NCBI GenBank assembly: GCA_013299105.1
Contig: JAAFJY010000017.1
Location: forward strand, 1 to 64,000
Reading direction: 5' to 3'
Origin: Chitinophagales bacterium
Lineage (GTDB): Bacteria; Bacteroidota; Bacteroidia; Chitinophagales; Saprospiraceae
DNA: 64,000 nucleotides
Positions 8,810 to 19,306 of the stretch are shown one piece after another. The first letter of the stretch is position 1; the number at the start of each line of letters is the position of its first letter. Below the pieces are notes generated by a model that saw nothing but the letters and a program-made list of their open reading frames with translations, did not search any database and was not told the DNA's origin. Made by a program: the position numbers and the translations under genes.

Positions 8810-10092
8810 TATTGACCGAAAGCCAGGTCCCTCACCACAGCCCTCATGCCCTGCAATGCTTGCATTTTTTCGGTGCCCAATTTCTTGAAGCGGCTCCATA
8901 CTAGGGCATCTTCCCAACTTTCCTTTACCAACAAGCCCAAGTAAGCCAAGCTGCCTAAAATCAAAGCTCCACCAAAAATCAGCCACTGTCCACTGATCGC
9001 AGCAACAAGCAGCCAAAAAATGTAGTAGAACAGGAACAAAAGCCAAGTCAATCCCGCCCATACGGGCAGGTAATATTCAGGGCGTTTCACCCTTTGGTCT
9101 TTGATTCGACGAGCCAATGCGGCCATGGGCCAAGCGAAGATGCGCCCAGGCAAGGTCAGCAAAACAAAAATTGCCAGCAAGGCAATCGGGGTTTGCCCAC
9201 GTTTTCCGATGTTAGCCACTGCCCAGTCTTGCAAGTTGTGCTTTTTGAGCTCGGCCTGATAGGTTTTCAACTCGGCAGCGATCTTTTGTTTCTGTTCATC
9301 AGGCAGAGTCGATAGTTTTGCGGCAACTGTTTTTTCTGCTCGCAGGGGCGCTTCATCGGCAGTAATCACTGGAAAGTTGGGTTCAGGATTTTCACTGCGG
9401 TGCATGGTCAGCAGCCCTTCGATCCATTCGTCATCGGCTTCTTGATCGATCAAAACCAGGTGTTCTGACATGGCTACGGTCAGGGTATCCAACAACTTTT
9501 GGTTGTCCTGTTGGCCATCCGCGCTGATGAAGTCTTTCACCATCAAAGGTTCTCCGAAGTTGATCATCACCCGGCTGCGGGCCTGGGTGCCATCGCAGAA
9601 GTTGGCTCCGGCTGGCACAATACACAAGTCTTGCAGCAGCTCAGGATAGCGCTCAATGGAGCCAAAAGCCATGCGGCAAATGCCTTTTTGCAGGGGGCGC
9701 AAGCGCTTTTCTAAAATAGTCCGCCCTTCCGGGAAAATCATGATTACTTGTCCAGCCTTGATGCTGTCAAAACAAGCAGAAAAAGTTGCCAGGTTGTTTT
9801 TTACTGCACCCAAGCCGTCGTCGCGCTGTCGGTAAATCGGCACCAGGTTTAGGCTGTTTAACAATTTGCGGTAAAAAGGCTTGCGAAAAACGTCCCCCCG
9901 CACCAGGATGTACAAGGGTTTGGACAAAAGCACTGCCAGCAACATAGGCTCCATGAAACCCGTTGGGTGATTCAATGCAATGATCATTGGCTTGTCCTTG
10001 GGAATACGGTGTGTATTCGAACAATGGATTTTGCGGAAGAAAATTTGAGTCCCCAATTTTGCGAGGGGTTTCACCAGATTGTATAACAGCAC
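8809..10092 (-). CDS. 1-acyl-sn-glycerol-3-phosphate acyltransferase family (PlsC-like) with C-terminal membrane segment
   Basis: NHPTGFMEPML (HX4D-like region), RGDVFRKPFYRKLLNSLNLVPIYRQ, FPEGRTI motifs. Confidence 0.88.
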   Translation of the reverse strand: MLLYNLVKPLAKLGTQIFFRKIHCSNTHRIPKDKPMIIALNHPTGFMEPMLLAVLLSKPLYILVRGDVFRKPFYRKLLNSLNLVPIYRQRDDGLGAVKNNLATFSACFDSIKAGQVIMIFPEGRTILEKRLRPLQKGICRMAFGSIERYPELLQDLCIVPAGANFCDGTQARSRVMINFGEPLMVKDFISADGQQDNQKLLDTLTVAMSEHLVLIDQEADDEWIEGLLTMHRSENPEPNFPVITADEAPLRAEKTVAAKLSTLPDEQKQKIAAELKTYQAELKKHNLQDWAVANIGKRGQTPIALLAIFVLLTLPGRIFAWPMAALARRIKDQRVKRPEYYLPVWAGLTWLLFLFYYIFWLLVAAISGQWLIFGGALILGSLAYLGLLVKESWEDALVWSRFKKLGTEKMQALQGMRAVVRDLAFGQ

Positions 10093-10110
10093 AGTATAGC
10101 GGCTTAAAAT

Positions 10111-11112
10111 TTGCTCGAAGATGTGACAAAGTTAGGTTTAGGTTACAATTTTTACTCAATTTTTCCCATTTTTGGGCCAAACTTTGATCCAATTTTGTCC
10201 AATTTTCCGACCCGTAAATTCTTGTTGGTCATCGGTGGCCCAACGGCTAGTGGCAAAACCGCTCTGGCCATTCAGTTGGCCCAATACTTTGATTCCGAAA
10301 TCCTTTCTGCGGATAGTCGGCAGTTTTACCGTGAAATGAAGATTGGTACCGCCAAACCCAGCGCTGAAGAATTGGCCCAAGCGCCGCATCATTTTGTCAA
10401 CAGTTTATCAATCACCCAAAATTACAGTGTGGGCGATTACGAGCGCGAAGCACTGACATTACTAGACAAGCTGTATCAAAAACACGGTATTTTGATCCTC
10501 ACCGGGGGGGCCGGTTTATTTGTCAATGCACTGTGCAGGGGTTTGGATGAGTTCCCCGAAGTGCCCACTGCGATCAAGGAGCAGGTAGAACTTGATTTTC
10601 AAGAAAAAGGCCTGGCTTTTTTACAACATGAACTACAAAATCAAGACCCCGATTACTACGCTCAAGTAGATATTCAAAATCCACACCGCCTCATGCGGGC
10701 CCTTGCGGTAATTAGGGCCAGTGGCCAAGCTTTTTCTACTTTTCGTAACCAAGCTATGGAGCCCCGTTTTTTCACACCTATTCATGTATGGATCAATTGG
10801 GAACGAGAATTGCTATACAAACGCATCAACCAGCGTGTGGACCTCATGCTGGCCCAAGGTCTGGAGCAAGAAGCCTTGTCACTTTACCCACAAAAACACC
10901 TTACAGCTCTACAAACCGTGGGTTACCAAGAGTTTTTTGACCATTTCGACGGCAAAATCAGCCGCGAAGAAGCCATTGAGCTCATCAAACGCAACAGCCG
11001 TCGCTATGCCAAACGCCAGGGCACTTGGATGCGCCGAGATGGTTTCTGGCACGAAACTCAGCCAGGAGATTTTGAAGGGGTTTCAGACTGGGTGAAGCGG
11101 CAGATGAAGTAA
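10111..11112 (+). CDS. miaA: tRNA dimethylallyltransferase
   Basis: VIGGPTASGKTALAIQLA, SADSRQFYREMKIGTAKPS, HHFVNSLSITQNYSVGDYEREA. The true start may lie downstream of 10111. Confidence 0.95.
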   Translation: MLEDVTKLGLGYNFYSIFPIFGPNFDPILSNFPTRKFLLVIGGPTASGKTALAIQLAQYFDSEILSADSRQFYREMKIGTAKPSAEELAQAPHHFVNSLSITQNYSVGDYEREALTLLDKLYQKHGILILTGGAGLFVNALCRGLDEFPEVPTAIKEQVELDFQEKGLAFLQHELQNQDPDYYAQVDIQNPHRLMRALAVIRASGQAFSTFRNQAMEPRFFTPIHVWINWERELLYKRINQRVDLMLAQGLEQEALSLYPQKHLTALQTVGYQEFFDHFDGKISREEAIELIKRNSRRYAKRQGTWMRRDGFWHETQPGDFEGVSDWVKRQMK

Positions 11113-11114
11113 GG

Positions 11115-11522
11115 TTACTTCCTCGACGACCGCATCGCCTTGACTTTCTTCACTTCTGAATCGGCCAAAAATGCGGCGTACTCAGCCGAGCCTTGGGCAA
11201 AAATCGCCACTTTGCCCTCCGCATTGTGGTGTACTCCCCAGGCATAGCGCTTGGCCAGGGGTGAAGCACGCAGGCAAGCCTGGCCTTTGGCAAAAAACAG
11301 CGCTTTCTCAACATCCAAATTGCTTTCCAAGCCTTTGCGCAAAGCATGAATGCCAAAGATAACTTCATCTGAAGTGTAGCGATAGGGATTTTCGGCGATC
11401 ATCTCAAATTGCAGATTGGCCACCGTTTTATCCTCACCTTTTTGAGGCGGCACTTCGGCAAGGTTGATGGGACAATCTTCAGCTACTTCGATGAAGGTGT
11501 TGTAATAATTAGTGGTATGCAT
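11115..11522 (-). CDS. DUF6157-like conserved protein
   Basis: MHTTNYYNTFIEVAEDCPINLAEVPPQKGEDKTVANLQFEMIAENPYRYTSDEVIFGIHA. Confidence 0.7.
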   Translation of the reverse strand: MHTTNYYNTFIEVAEDCPINLAEVPPQKGEDKTVANLQFEMIAENPYRYTSDEVIFGIHALRKGLESNLDVEKALFFAKGQACLRASPLAKRYAWGVHHNAEGKVAIFAQGSAEYAAFLADSEVKKVKAMRSSRK

Positions 11523-11666
11523 AGTTCGAAGATTTAACCTACTATATGACACCAAGCCAAAGGCCAAGGTTGCGGATGCATCTGACATCAGCCTTGCAAG
11601 TTAAACAAACTGCTGTAATTTTGCCCCAATCAAAACCATGTCGCCATGTCAGCAAGTGCAACCATG

Positions 11667-12164
11667 CCATACTTTATCAAACCATCTTTGAACCTGGAGC
11701 CTGCTGAAAAACTCGCCGCTTATCAGCAAGCTTCTTTTGAAATTGACGCCAATCTGGCGGGAGAAAGTGATGAAGTGCTCAAAATGGCGACCATCAATTG
11801 CATCCTCAAAAGCCATTTGCCTTATTATTATTGGGTGGGATTTTACCGGGTTTTGAACAACAGGCTTTCAGTGGGGCCGTACCAAGGTACCTTGGGTTGC
11901 TTGCACATTGACTTTGGCCGGGGCGTATGTGGCAAGGCTGCCCGCGAGCAAAAAACCCAGATTGTGGAGGATGTACACGCCCTTGCACAAGGTACCGATC
12001 ACATTGCCTGCGATCCAAATTCTGCCTCTGAAATCGTAGTCCCGGTTATTGATCATCAAAAACAACTCATTGCTGTATTTGACGTAGACAGCACAGCTCC
12101 AGGCTCATTTGATGAAATTGATCAGCAATTTTTAGAGGCAATTCTAAGTAAACATTTTGGGTAA
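11667..12164 (+). CDS. GAF-domain protein, free-methionine-(R)-sulfoxide reductase-like
   Basis: GAF fold motifs with three cysteines in fRMsr-like spacing (GTLGCLHIDFGRGVCGKAAREQ...HIACDPNSASEIVVPV). Confidence 0.82.
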   Translation, partial: PYFIKPSLNLEPAEKLAAYQQASFEIDANLAGESDEVLKMATINCILKSHLPYYYWVGFYRVLNNRLSVGPYQGTLGCLHIDFGRGVCGKAAREQKTQIVEDVHALAQGTDHIACDPNSASEIVVPVIDHQKQLIAVFDVDSTAPGSFDEIDQQFLEAILSKHFG

Positions 12165-12387
12165 TTGACCTACTTTTTTCAGCTATTGATCTTCAAAGGG
12201 CTGCCTTCTGCAATCGATTGCAGCGTGGAATGTGCATTGTATGTAACTTGGTGCTCACAAAATCGGACTCTTTTGATTTTTCACCCTTTTTGCTCGAACT
12301 TATTTTTGGTGAAACTTAACCGAATGTAAGCAGGTCAAGTATTCACTTTTTGACTGCAAGCTTTCTTTGCCCAAACAGGATCACAAC

Positions 12388-13632
12388 ATGAAATCATTGC
12401 TGACGCTTGGCCTCCTGAGCTGCTTGGTTTGTTTTTTACAAGCCCAAAATGAACCTACACCGGATCATCTTGATATTTTTCTGGATTGCCCAACCTGCGA
12501 TATGAATTACATTCGCACCAACCTGGATTTTGTCAATCATGCCAATGACCCAGCAGTAGCCCAAGTGCATATTTTGGTAAGTGTACAGGGAACTGGATCA
12601 GGAGGTGCATTGCACCAATTGGATTTTGTAGGCAAAGACCCCTTCACTGGTGACCGGATCACGCTCGACTTTCAAGCCGAAGCAACCATGACCAATCTGG
12701 AGCGACAGGAAGGATTGGTGCGAACCCTGAAATTAGGCCTTGTACCCTTTATGGCACAAACCCGCATGGCCAAACAAGTGGACTTGCAATTCAAAAAAAA
12801 CAATGCCACAAACGCGCCAACGGAACCCCTGGGCAAAGGGAAAAAGCCATTTGACAACTGGATTTTTGAAGTCTTCAATAACCTCAATTGGGACAAGGAA
12901 TCGCTGCGCAGTACCGTGGATTGGCGCTACGGCCTGTCTGCTGATTATGTGACACCTGAGTGGAGGGTGCGAATTGATCCTAGTTTTTATTATCAGGAGA
13001 GGGTGGTAAAAACCGATGAAAAAGAGATTCGCTCCTACCGCCGCCAAAATGCCATGTATTGGTCAATTGTCAAAAGCCTGGGGGAACACTGGTCGGTGGG
13101 TTTTTTCAACAATATCACTTCCAGTACTTACAACAACGTCAAGCTGGGGGTGTGGGTTTCACCCGCCATTGAGTACAGCATCTTGCCTTATTCCGAGGTA
13201 GTTACACGGGAATTGACCTTGGGTTATCACCTTGGGACCCTGCGCAATCGCTACATTGAAGAGACGATTTTTCTAAAAACCGAGGAAACCATTTTGAGTC
13301 ATTACCTTGATTTACAGTTTCGCTTGCGCCAGCGCTGGGGCGACGTGAACATGTTTTTGCAGGGTAGTTGTTTTTTGGACGACTGGTCCAGGAACCACCT
13401 TTCGCTCAATGGCAGAGTTGGCGTCAGAGTGGTTAAGGGCTTGAGTTTTAACATGGGTGGCAGCTTCCGCATCGTCAATGACCAAGTCTCCCTTCCTCGC
13501 GGCAACATCAGCCTGGAAGACATCTTGCTGGGGCAAAGACAACTGGCCACCAATTTCGATTCCAACCTCAATTTTGGGGTGCGCTATACCTTTGGAGCTT
13601 TGTACAACAATGTGGTCAATACCCGATTATAA
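12388..13632 (+). CDS. Secreted conserved hypothetical protein, beta-rich
   Basis: Signal peptide MKSLLTLGLLSCLVCFLQAQ; beta-strand-rich C-terminal half ending FGVRYTFGALYNNVVNTRL. Confidence 0.6.
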   Translation: MKSLLTLGLLSCLVCFLQAQNEPTPDHLDIFLDCPTCDMNYIRTNLDFVNHANDPAVAQVHILVSVQGTGSGGALHQLDFVGKDPFTGDRITLDFQAEATMTNLERQEGLVRTLKLGLVPFMAQTRMAKQVDLQFKKNNATNAPTEPLGKGKKPFDNWIFEVFNNLNWDKESLRSTVDWRYGLSADYVTPEWRVRIDPSFYYQERVVKTDEKEIRSYRRQNAMYWSIVKSLGEHWSVGFFNNITSSTYNNVKLGVWVSPAIEYSILPYSEVVTRELTLGYHLGTLRNRYIEETIFLKTEETILSHYLDLQFRLRQRWGDVNMFLQGSCFLDDWSRNHLSLNGRVGVRVVKGLSFNMGGSFRIVNDQVSLPRGNISLEDILLGQRQLATNFDSNLNFGVRYTFGALYNNVVNTRL

Positions 13633-13641
13633 GTAAGAAAC

Positions 13642-14781
13642 CTACCACCTACGGCCAACGATCTTCCAGCGCTTGAAAAACTCTTCTTGCTTGGGGATGC
13701 CACCATAGTAGAAAAAGACTTCACCTGGTAGGTTTTCGCCACGATTAGCCCTGAGCATGCCTGAGATCAATTCTTCTTTGGCCAGGTACCCATTGCCTAG
13801 GCTACTGAGCATCCCCGCATAAAGGCGGTTTTTGTTCTTCCCCGCAAAACGCACTTGCGAATCAAGGGTTTTGCGGTAATTTTCCAAATCGTAACGGTAA
13901 AGTTGGACGATGACATAGTCCACATAGCCCCCACGCAACCAGGTGGGCCAATCTTGCAAGTACTCGTGTTTGGCCCAGGGAAAAACACTGGGTGCCATGC
14001 TTACCAATACTTTTTTGTTTTCGGTTTTGACGGTTTGGTAGATTCGTTTGCCAAAAGCGTTGAGTTGCTTGGTACGCCATTCCAGCCAGGAACTGTCGTT
14101 GTACATTTTTGGAGGCAACTCGCCATTGTGTTCTGCTTGGTATTTTTTGACCGTATAGGGGTCATATCCAATGGTAGAAGGGCAAGCTGGCAGGCGATCA
14201 TCACCCTGGATTCCTGCTACTTTGTATTTTTTGACTACTTCGGTGATCAGACTGAGCATAAAGTCCTGTACTTCGGGGTGCAGGCCATTCATCCATCGGA
14301 AGCCGTTTTTGATCACAGGTTTCCCATCTGGTCCGATGGCCGACCAATGCGGGTACTTTTCCAGGATGTGCTTGCCCATGTCCTCGTAGGAACTGGCAAA
14401 GCCAAACTCAAACCAAGCGTGGACCTTGATATGGGCTTTTTTTGCTTCTTCAATCATTTCCTGTAATGGGTCCCGATCTCCGTATTTGGGGTCGATCTTG
14501 ACGCCAAAGTGCTTTTGCATCACTTCGCTGTGATACATGGTATAACCACGATTCCAAACAACCATGTAAATGTTGTTGATGCCCGCTTTTTTACAGGTTG
14601 CGATGCATTTGCGAATATTTTCACGCGAATCCAGTGCATCGCTGGCTACATTGGTGACCCATGTACCACGAATGTAGCCATGTGGCGGGCGTAGGTACCA
14701 AGGATTCTTTGGACTATCTGTGGCTGCAATAGCCAAGAAGCTCAGTGCCAAGAGCACTAATAATTTGGTAAAGGCTTTCAT
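13642..14781 (-). CDS. Glycoside hydrolase-like (GHL10/DUF187 family) secreted protein
   Basis: Signal peptide; RGTWVTNVASDALDSRENIRKCIATCKKAGINNIYMVVWNRGYTMYHSE; AHIKVHAWFEFGF. Confidence 0.8.
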   Translation of the reverse strand: MKAFTKLLVLLALSFLAIAATDSPKNPWYLRPPHGYIRGTWVTNVASDALDSRENIRKCIATCKKAGINNIYMVVWNRGYTMYHSEVMQKHFGVKIDPKYGDRDPLQEMIEEAKKAHIKVHAWFEFGFASSYEDMGKHILEKYPHWSAIGPDGKPVIKNGFRWMNGLHPEVQDFMLSLITEVVKKYKVAGIQGDDRLPACPSTIGYDPYTVKKYQAEHNGELPPKMYNDSSWLEWRTKQLNAFGKRIYQTVKTENKKVLVSMAPSVFPWAKHEYLQDWPTWLRGGYVDYVIVQLYRYDLENYRKTLDSQVRFAGKNKNRLYAGMLSSLGNGYLAKEELISGMLRANRGENLPGEVFFYYGGIPKQEEFFKRWKIVGRRW

Positions 14782-14887
14782 GTTGTTAAAGGACTGTTTA
14801 TATTTCAACATCTTTTCGCCGATAGTGTTGGAAATAAAACATTTTCAACACTATTTTTCCACTATTTTTTCTGGATTTTGTACCTGA

Positions 14888-15016
14888 GTATTTGAGCTAA
14901 AATAAGATAGACATCTTTGTTTTCGAGGTTTAGCAAAAAAAAACAACTTCCTTTCATCCAGTTGCTTTTCTTTTTTCACTAAACCCAAACCTGTCCACCT
15001 TATTTTTTTACGCTCC
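14888..15016 (+). repeat. Family R1, copy B
   Basis: GTATTTGAGCTAAAATAAGATAGAC...CTAAACCCAAACCTGTCCACCTTATTTTTTTACGCTCC. Confidence 0.9.
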
Positions 15017-15020
15017 TGAC

Positions 15021-15863
15021 TTATTTTGGATGTGCAACAAAAATTTCGGTTTCAACTTTTTCAATGAGGCTTTTTTCTTGTGCTTTGGCAAATAGCAGGT
15101 GGACTGCATCGCGGCCTTTGGCCCCTAGGTCAGCAGAGTATTGATTCACATACAGCTTGATGTGCTGTTGGCGTACTTCGGGATCCATTTCCTGGGCGTG
15201 TTCAGCCACAAACGCTTCTGATGCAGTAGGATTGGCCCAAGCGTACTCGACACTGCGATGAATCACCCGATCCACTTTTTGTTTTAGTCCATCGGGAAAC
15301 GCACGACGGATCACAATTCCGCCCAAGGGGATCGGCATTTGGGTACTATTTTCCCAAAACTCTCCTAAGTCCAACAATTTTTTGAGGCCTTTTTCTGCAT
15401 AGGTAAAGCGATTTTCGTGAATGATCAGACCTGCATCAACTTTTCCGTCTAGTACTGCTCGTTCAATATCAGCGAAAAGCATTTCCGTCTTTTGCTTGAT
15501 TCTAGGGAAAGCGAGGTTCAGTAAAAAATGTGCGGTAGTCAACTTGCCTGGAATGGCGATGTGCAAGTTTTGCACCTGGCTCAGAGGGATGTTTTCACGT
15601 GCGATCAGTAAAGGACCACAGTTGTTGCCAAGGGCGCTACCTGAATTCAACAATTGGTAGGTATTGGTCAGATAGGCAAAAGCGTGGTAACTCAGCTTGG
15701 TGATGTCCAAATCCGTTCGGGCGGCACGCTGGTTCAGTTCCTCCACATCCGCCATCAGCACCTCGAATTCCAGGCCTTCGGTATCGATTCGCTGGTGGAT
15801 CATGGCATCAAAAATGAAGGTGTCGTTGGGACAAGGTGAAAAACCAATACTGAGCTTTTGCAT
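15021..15863 (-). CDS. mqnD: 1,4-dihydroxy-6-naphthoate synthase (futalosine pathway)
   Basis: IGFSPCPNDTFIFDAMIH; DITKLSYHAFAYL; IAIPGKLTTAHFLLNLAFP; GLIIHENRFTY. Confidence 0.9.
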   Translation of the reverse strand: MQKLSIGFSPCPNDTFIFDAMIHQRIDTEGLEFEVLMADVEELNQRAARTDLDITKLSYHAFAYLTNTYQLLNSGSALGNNCGPLLIARENIPLSQVQNLHIAIPGKLTTAHFLLNLAFPRIKQKTEMLFADIERAVLDGKVDAGLIIHENRFTYAEKGLKKLLDLGEFWENSTQMPIPLGGIVIRRAFPDGLKQKVDRVIHRSVEYAWANPTASEAFVAEHAQEMDPEVRQQHIKLYVNQYSADLGAKGRDAVHLLFAKAQEKSLIEKVETEIFVAHPK

Positions 15864-15942
15864 AATCTATAAACGTTTTGTACAACAAATGTAGGAACAG
15901 CTTGAATTCCATCCGTGTTCAATCAGATCTTTCATTTCATTC

Positions 15943-16077
15943 GTATTTGAGCTAAGATAAAGTAAACTAATTTGCTTTTGAGGTTTGGCAAAAAAAGAAC
16001 ACAACTTCCTTTCATCCAGTTAGTTTTCTTTTTTCACTAAACCCAAATCAGTTTACCTTATTTTTTTACGCTCCCTT
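15943..16077 (+). repeat. Family R1, copy C
   Basis: GTATTTGAGCTAAGATAAAGTAAAC...CTAAACCCAAATCAGTTTACCTTATTTTTTTACGCTCCCTT. Confidence 0.9.
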
Positions 16078-16092
16078 GCTTACCTTTACGGC

Positions 16093-16788
16093 ATGAATAT
16101 CCAAGTAATTTACGAAGACAATCATTTGATTGCGGTCAATAAAGCGGCTGGTGTATTGGTACAAGGTGACGAAACAGAGGACACGCCCTTGGTGGACATG
16201 GTGAAAAAATACATCAAATTGCGCTACCAAAAACCCGGTGATGTATTTTTGGGTGTGGTGCATCGCATTGATCGCCCGGTTAGTGGAACCGTAATTTTTG
16301 CGCGCACCAGCAAGGCACTTACGCGTATGAATGAATTGTTTAAAAACCGCCAGATCGAGAAAAATTACTGGGCTATTACGGATGAGCGTCCAAATCCGCT
16401 GCAAGGTCATTTGACCCACTACATTTTAAAAGACCAGGAAAAAAACATCTCCAAAGCGCTAGATCAAATGAGTAATCGCTCAAAAGACGCCAAAAAATCA
16501 GAATTGGACTACGAGATGATTGGTGAACTTGAAAGCAAACACTTGCTCTTGGTGAAACCCATTACAGGCCGCCCGCACCAGATTCGCGTGCAACTGTCCA
16601 AAATGGGCTGGCCGATCATCGGTGATGTAAAATATGGGCATTCGCAGGCCAATCGGAATGGTAGCATTTATTTACACTGCCGTTCAATGTCATTCATGCA
16701 TCCTACTAAACAGGAAAAAGTCACCATTACCTCTGACGTACCTCACGATCATTTGTGGGAAAAAATGACGGCGATGATTGAAATGTAA
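16093..16788 (+). CDS. RluA-family pseudouridine synthase
   Basis: VVHRIDRPVSGTVIFARTSKALTRMNELF (HRLD-like motif); GRPHQIRVQLSKMGWPIIGDVKYG. Confidence 0.93.
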   Translation: MNIQVIYEDNHLIAVNKAAGVLVQGDETEDTPLVDMVKKYIKLRYQKPGDVFLGVVHRIDRPVSGTVIFARTSKALTRMNELFKNRQIEKNYWAITDERPNPLQGHLTHYILKDQEKNISKALDQMSNRSKDAKKSELDYEMIGELESKHLLLVKPITGRPHQIRVQLSKMGWPIIGDVKYGHSQANRNGSIYLHCRSMSFMHPTKQEKVTITSDVPHDHLWEKMTAMIEM

Positions 16789-16810
16789 AAGAGCCCCCCC
16801 TTTTCTTACT

Positions 16811-17737
16811 TCATTTATCTACTGGATAATCCGATTTGTACTGTTCGATCGTAGCCAGTGCTTCTGCTTCGGTTTGGCCTTCATTTTGTAGGATATCTTT
16901 TACGATGGCTTGTACTTGATCCTCATTTACGCCAACAAGTAGGGCAATTTTACGAAATGAGGATTCGCGGAAGGCCCAGAGGCTACTGACAAAATTTCGG
17001 TTTGAAAGCTCAACCCCAATTTCGATACCTTCTTCACGGCCTTCTTCACGGCCTTCTTCACGGCCTTCCGCAAGGCCTTCCAAAAAAAGGCCATCGGATT
17101 TTACATCATAATCAAAAGACATGGCTTGAATTTGATTTTTAACAATGAGCTCCGCGCTGCGTAAACGTGCTAAAGTTAACAATTGTTTTTGAAACTTTTT
17201 GATTTGATTTTTGCCCCCCAAAAGCTTTTTTAGGCGATTTAAAATTTGCCTGACGATCTCATCGGTTGAATAGGCACCGTAGTCGCCCAAGATGGCAAAA
17301 AGTATCTCCTCAGGCGTGTCGGAATTCAGGAAATGTTCGGCGGGAATTTCTTTGATCACGATGACCTCAAAACGGGAACTGTGTCCAATGAGTTTCAAGC
17401 GATTCCTTCGAATCACGGTCGCTTTATCGCTTCCTACATAAATGACAATCTGCCTCAGCGGCAAGCCTGTTTTGTGGTGAAACATCGCATAGTGTAGGAA
17501 ATTTCGCTTTCGCAGGTCTTGGTTCTTGACATGAAACTCAAGCTGCAAACCATAGTCAAGGGCTGGATTTTCATGCACAACCCTGCGGATGGCATCCATT
17601 TCTATTTCAGGAGTGACCTGGATCTTGGCATCAATGGGTACCAGTTTTTGTGGATCAATGCCCAAAAATCGCTTCATGATTAAGGGTAGCAGTGGGTCCA
17701 GGTTCTCCTTGAATATCTTATCGTAATCGTTAGGCAT
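16811..17737 (-). CDS. Rpn family / PD-(D/E)XK nuclease-like transposase-related protein
   Basis: MPNDYDKIFKENLDPLLPLIMKRFLGID..., LQLEFHVKNQDLRKRNFLHYAMFHHKTGLPLRQIVIYVG; C-terminal EEGREEGREEGREEGIE repeats. Confidence 0.75.
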   Translation of the reverse strand: MPNDYDKIFKENLDPLLPLIMKRFLGIDPQKLVPIDAKIQVTPEIEMDAIRRVVHENPALDYGLQLEFHVKNQDLRKRNFLHYAMFHHKTGLPLRQIVIYVGSDKATVIRRNRLKLIGHSSRFEVIVIKEIPAEHFLNSDTPEEILFAILGDYGAYSTDEIVRQILNRLKKLLGGKNQIKKFQKQLLTLARLRSAELIVKNQIQAMSFDYDVKSDGLFLEGLAEGREEGREEGREEGIEIGVELSNRNFVSSLWAFRESSFRKIALLVGVNEDQVQAIVKDILQNEGQTEAEALATIEQYKSDYPVDK

Positions 17738-17995
17738 AGATTAAAAGGCGTTGATTTGCGCCCAAGATCAACAGGATTTTTTCCCCCTGAAAGGACAAAA
17801 AACACGTTTTGTCCACCTAGGTTTTGGCCTAAAACGGGGTATTTCAGTGATATAAAAAATTGTAAATCAAACCATTGTTTAAATTTGAAAACACCATAAG
17901 GTCCAAAACCACTGTCTAAGTTGCATTACGGAATTCTGATCTTTTTCAAAGAATTGAGCATAAAATCTCATTTCCCCCACCACAGATTAAGGTGC

Positions 17996-19090
17996 TTAAT
18001 CATGGACATCATAGTCAATATCGATAATTTCCATTTCCAACCAAGTCCAATCCCCATTATCCAACTTCCAAGTGGCATTGAGCATTGAAGGCACCTTAAT
18101 GCCTTCAAATGTCTTGTATCCATTTACGTTTAAAATCCATTCTTTTCGCCCTGCATTTGGCTCATTACCCTGAAAGCGCAGGGCACTAAATTTGACGAAT
18201 TCTCCTTTATCGTTAAAGAAAAACGTACCCCTCCCTTTCGTCCCATTAAAGCTCATGCTGGCTTCAGCACTATTGCTATCAATTGGTTTCCAAGTGACGT
18301 AAGGGCTGATTGCCAGCGATGGGAACCATACTATTTCACCTAAAAAGCGCTGTAAAGAACCTTCATCAATTTTTGCACCTTTTTCATCAACGACTTTTAA
18401 CACTGAGTTCAATTTAATCATCATGGTTCCCTTACCTTTTTGAAATTTATCCCGACCCAAAAACCACATCCATGGATTAGCTTTCACCTGAACTTTCCAA
18501 ATAAATGCAGGCTGATCGATCACCGTGTATTGTAGTGCCGTGGCTGCATACCAGTTCTTTTGCCCTGGTTTCAATTTCATCAGCGCTTTTTGGGTGATCT
18601 TACCATTGCAGGTTTTGTTTTTACCTACTGCACCACAATTGATCAACCATTTCTTGACCGGAGAAGGTAAACTTTCAATATCCACTTCAGTTAAGGTGAT
18701 GGTACTCTGAGCACTTGCTGATGCAAGAATTGTTTTCCGCTCGTTTTCAAACAAGGCACTAAAGCTCGCCTCGCTGTAACTGAGTAAAACTGCAAGCAGC
18801 ACGAGAATGTTCGGCAGGGTTCCGAACTTTGCGTCCTTCCAATACAAAAAGACCAGGATTTGCGATAGCAATGCCGCAAATAAACCAAGCCACCAAATGT
18901 TTTTTGAATTCAAAAGGTATCCAAGTCCGAATAACATGAATAATCCCAATGCACTCAACCACAAAAGACCAATGGGCTTTGAAATTGATGCACTCAGTGC
19001 TTTGATGTCCCTGATCCCAAATGCCTTGATGAATCCAAGCGAATGAATCAACCCATGCACAAAAACGATCGTTAAAAAAACTGCTTTCAT
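17996..19090 (-). CDS. Membrane protein, DUF6544-like
   Basis: N-terminal TM helices (MKAVFLTIVFVHGLIHSLGFIKAFG), C-terminal domain LPSPVKKWLINCGAVG...KNWYAATALQYTVIDQPAFIWKVQVK. Confidence 0.7.
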   Translation of the reverse strand: MKAVFLTIVFVHGLIHSLGFIKAFGIRDIKALSASISKPIGLLWLSALGLFMLFGLGYLLNSKNIWWLGLFAALLSQILVFLYWKDAKFGTLPNILVLLAVLLSYSEASFSALFENERKTILASASAQSTITLTEVDIESLPSPVKKWLINCGAVGKNKTCNGKITQKALMKLKPGQKNWYAATALQYTVIDQPAFIWKVQVKANPWMWFLGRDKFQKGKGTMMIKLNSVLKVVDEKGAKIDEGSLQRFLGEIVWFPSLAISPYVTWKPIDSNSAEASMSFNGTKGRGTFFFNDKGEFVKFSALRFQGNEPNAGRKEWILNVNGYKTFEGIKVPSMLNATWKLDNGDWTWLEMEIIDIDYDVHD

Positions 19091-19306
19091 GGTCATCGGT
19101 TTTAGAGCGAGCGTATTTTTGGGTACCACGAATTGATATTCGAGTTAGAGGATGTTTAAATGTAGAATTGAAGTCAAAAATGAACACGTTTTCGCCCATT
19201 TGAGGCGCAAAAAGCGGAGTTATGCAGCGCATAATGAGCATTTTTGCAACGAAGGATGGGAGGAAAGAGGCCATTTTGGGCCAAGCAAAAATTTATAAAC
19301 ATACTC

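Noticed and set aside
16811-17737. Active transposon around the Rpn-like gene
   Set aside because: No terminal inverted repeats or target duplications were visible at its ends.
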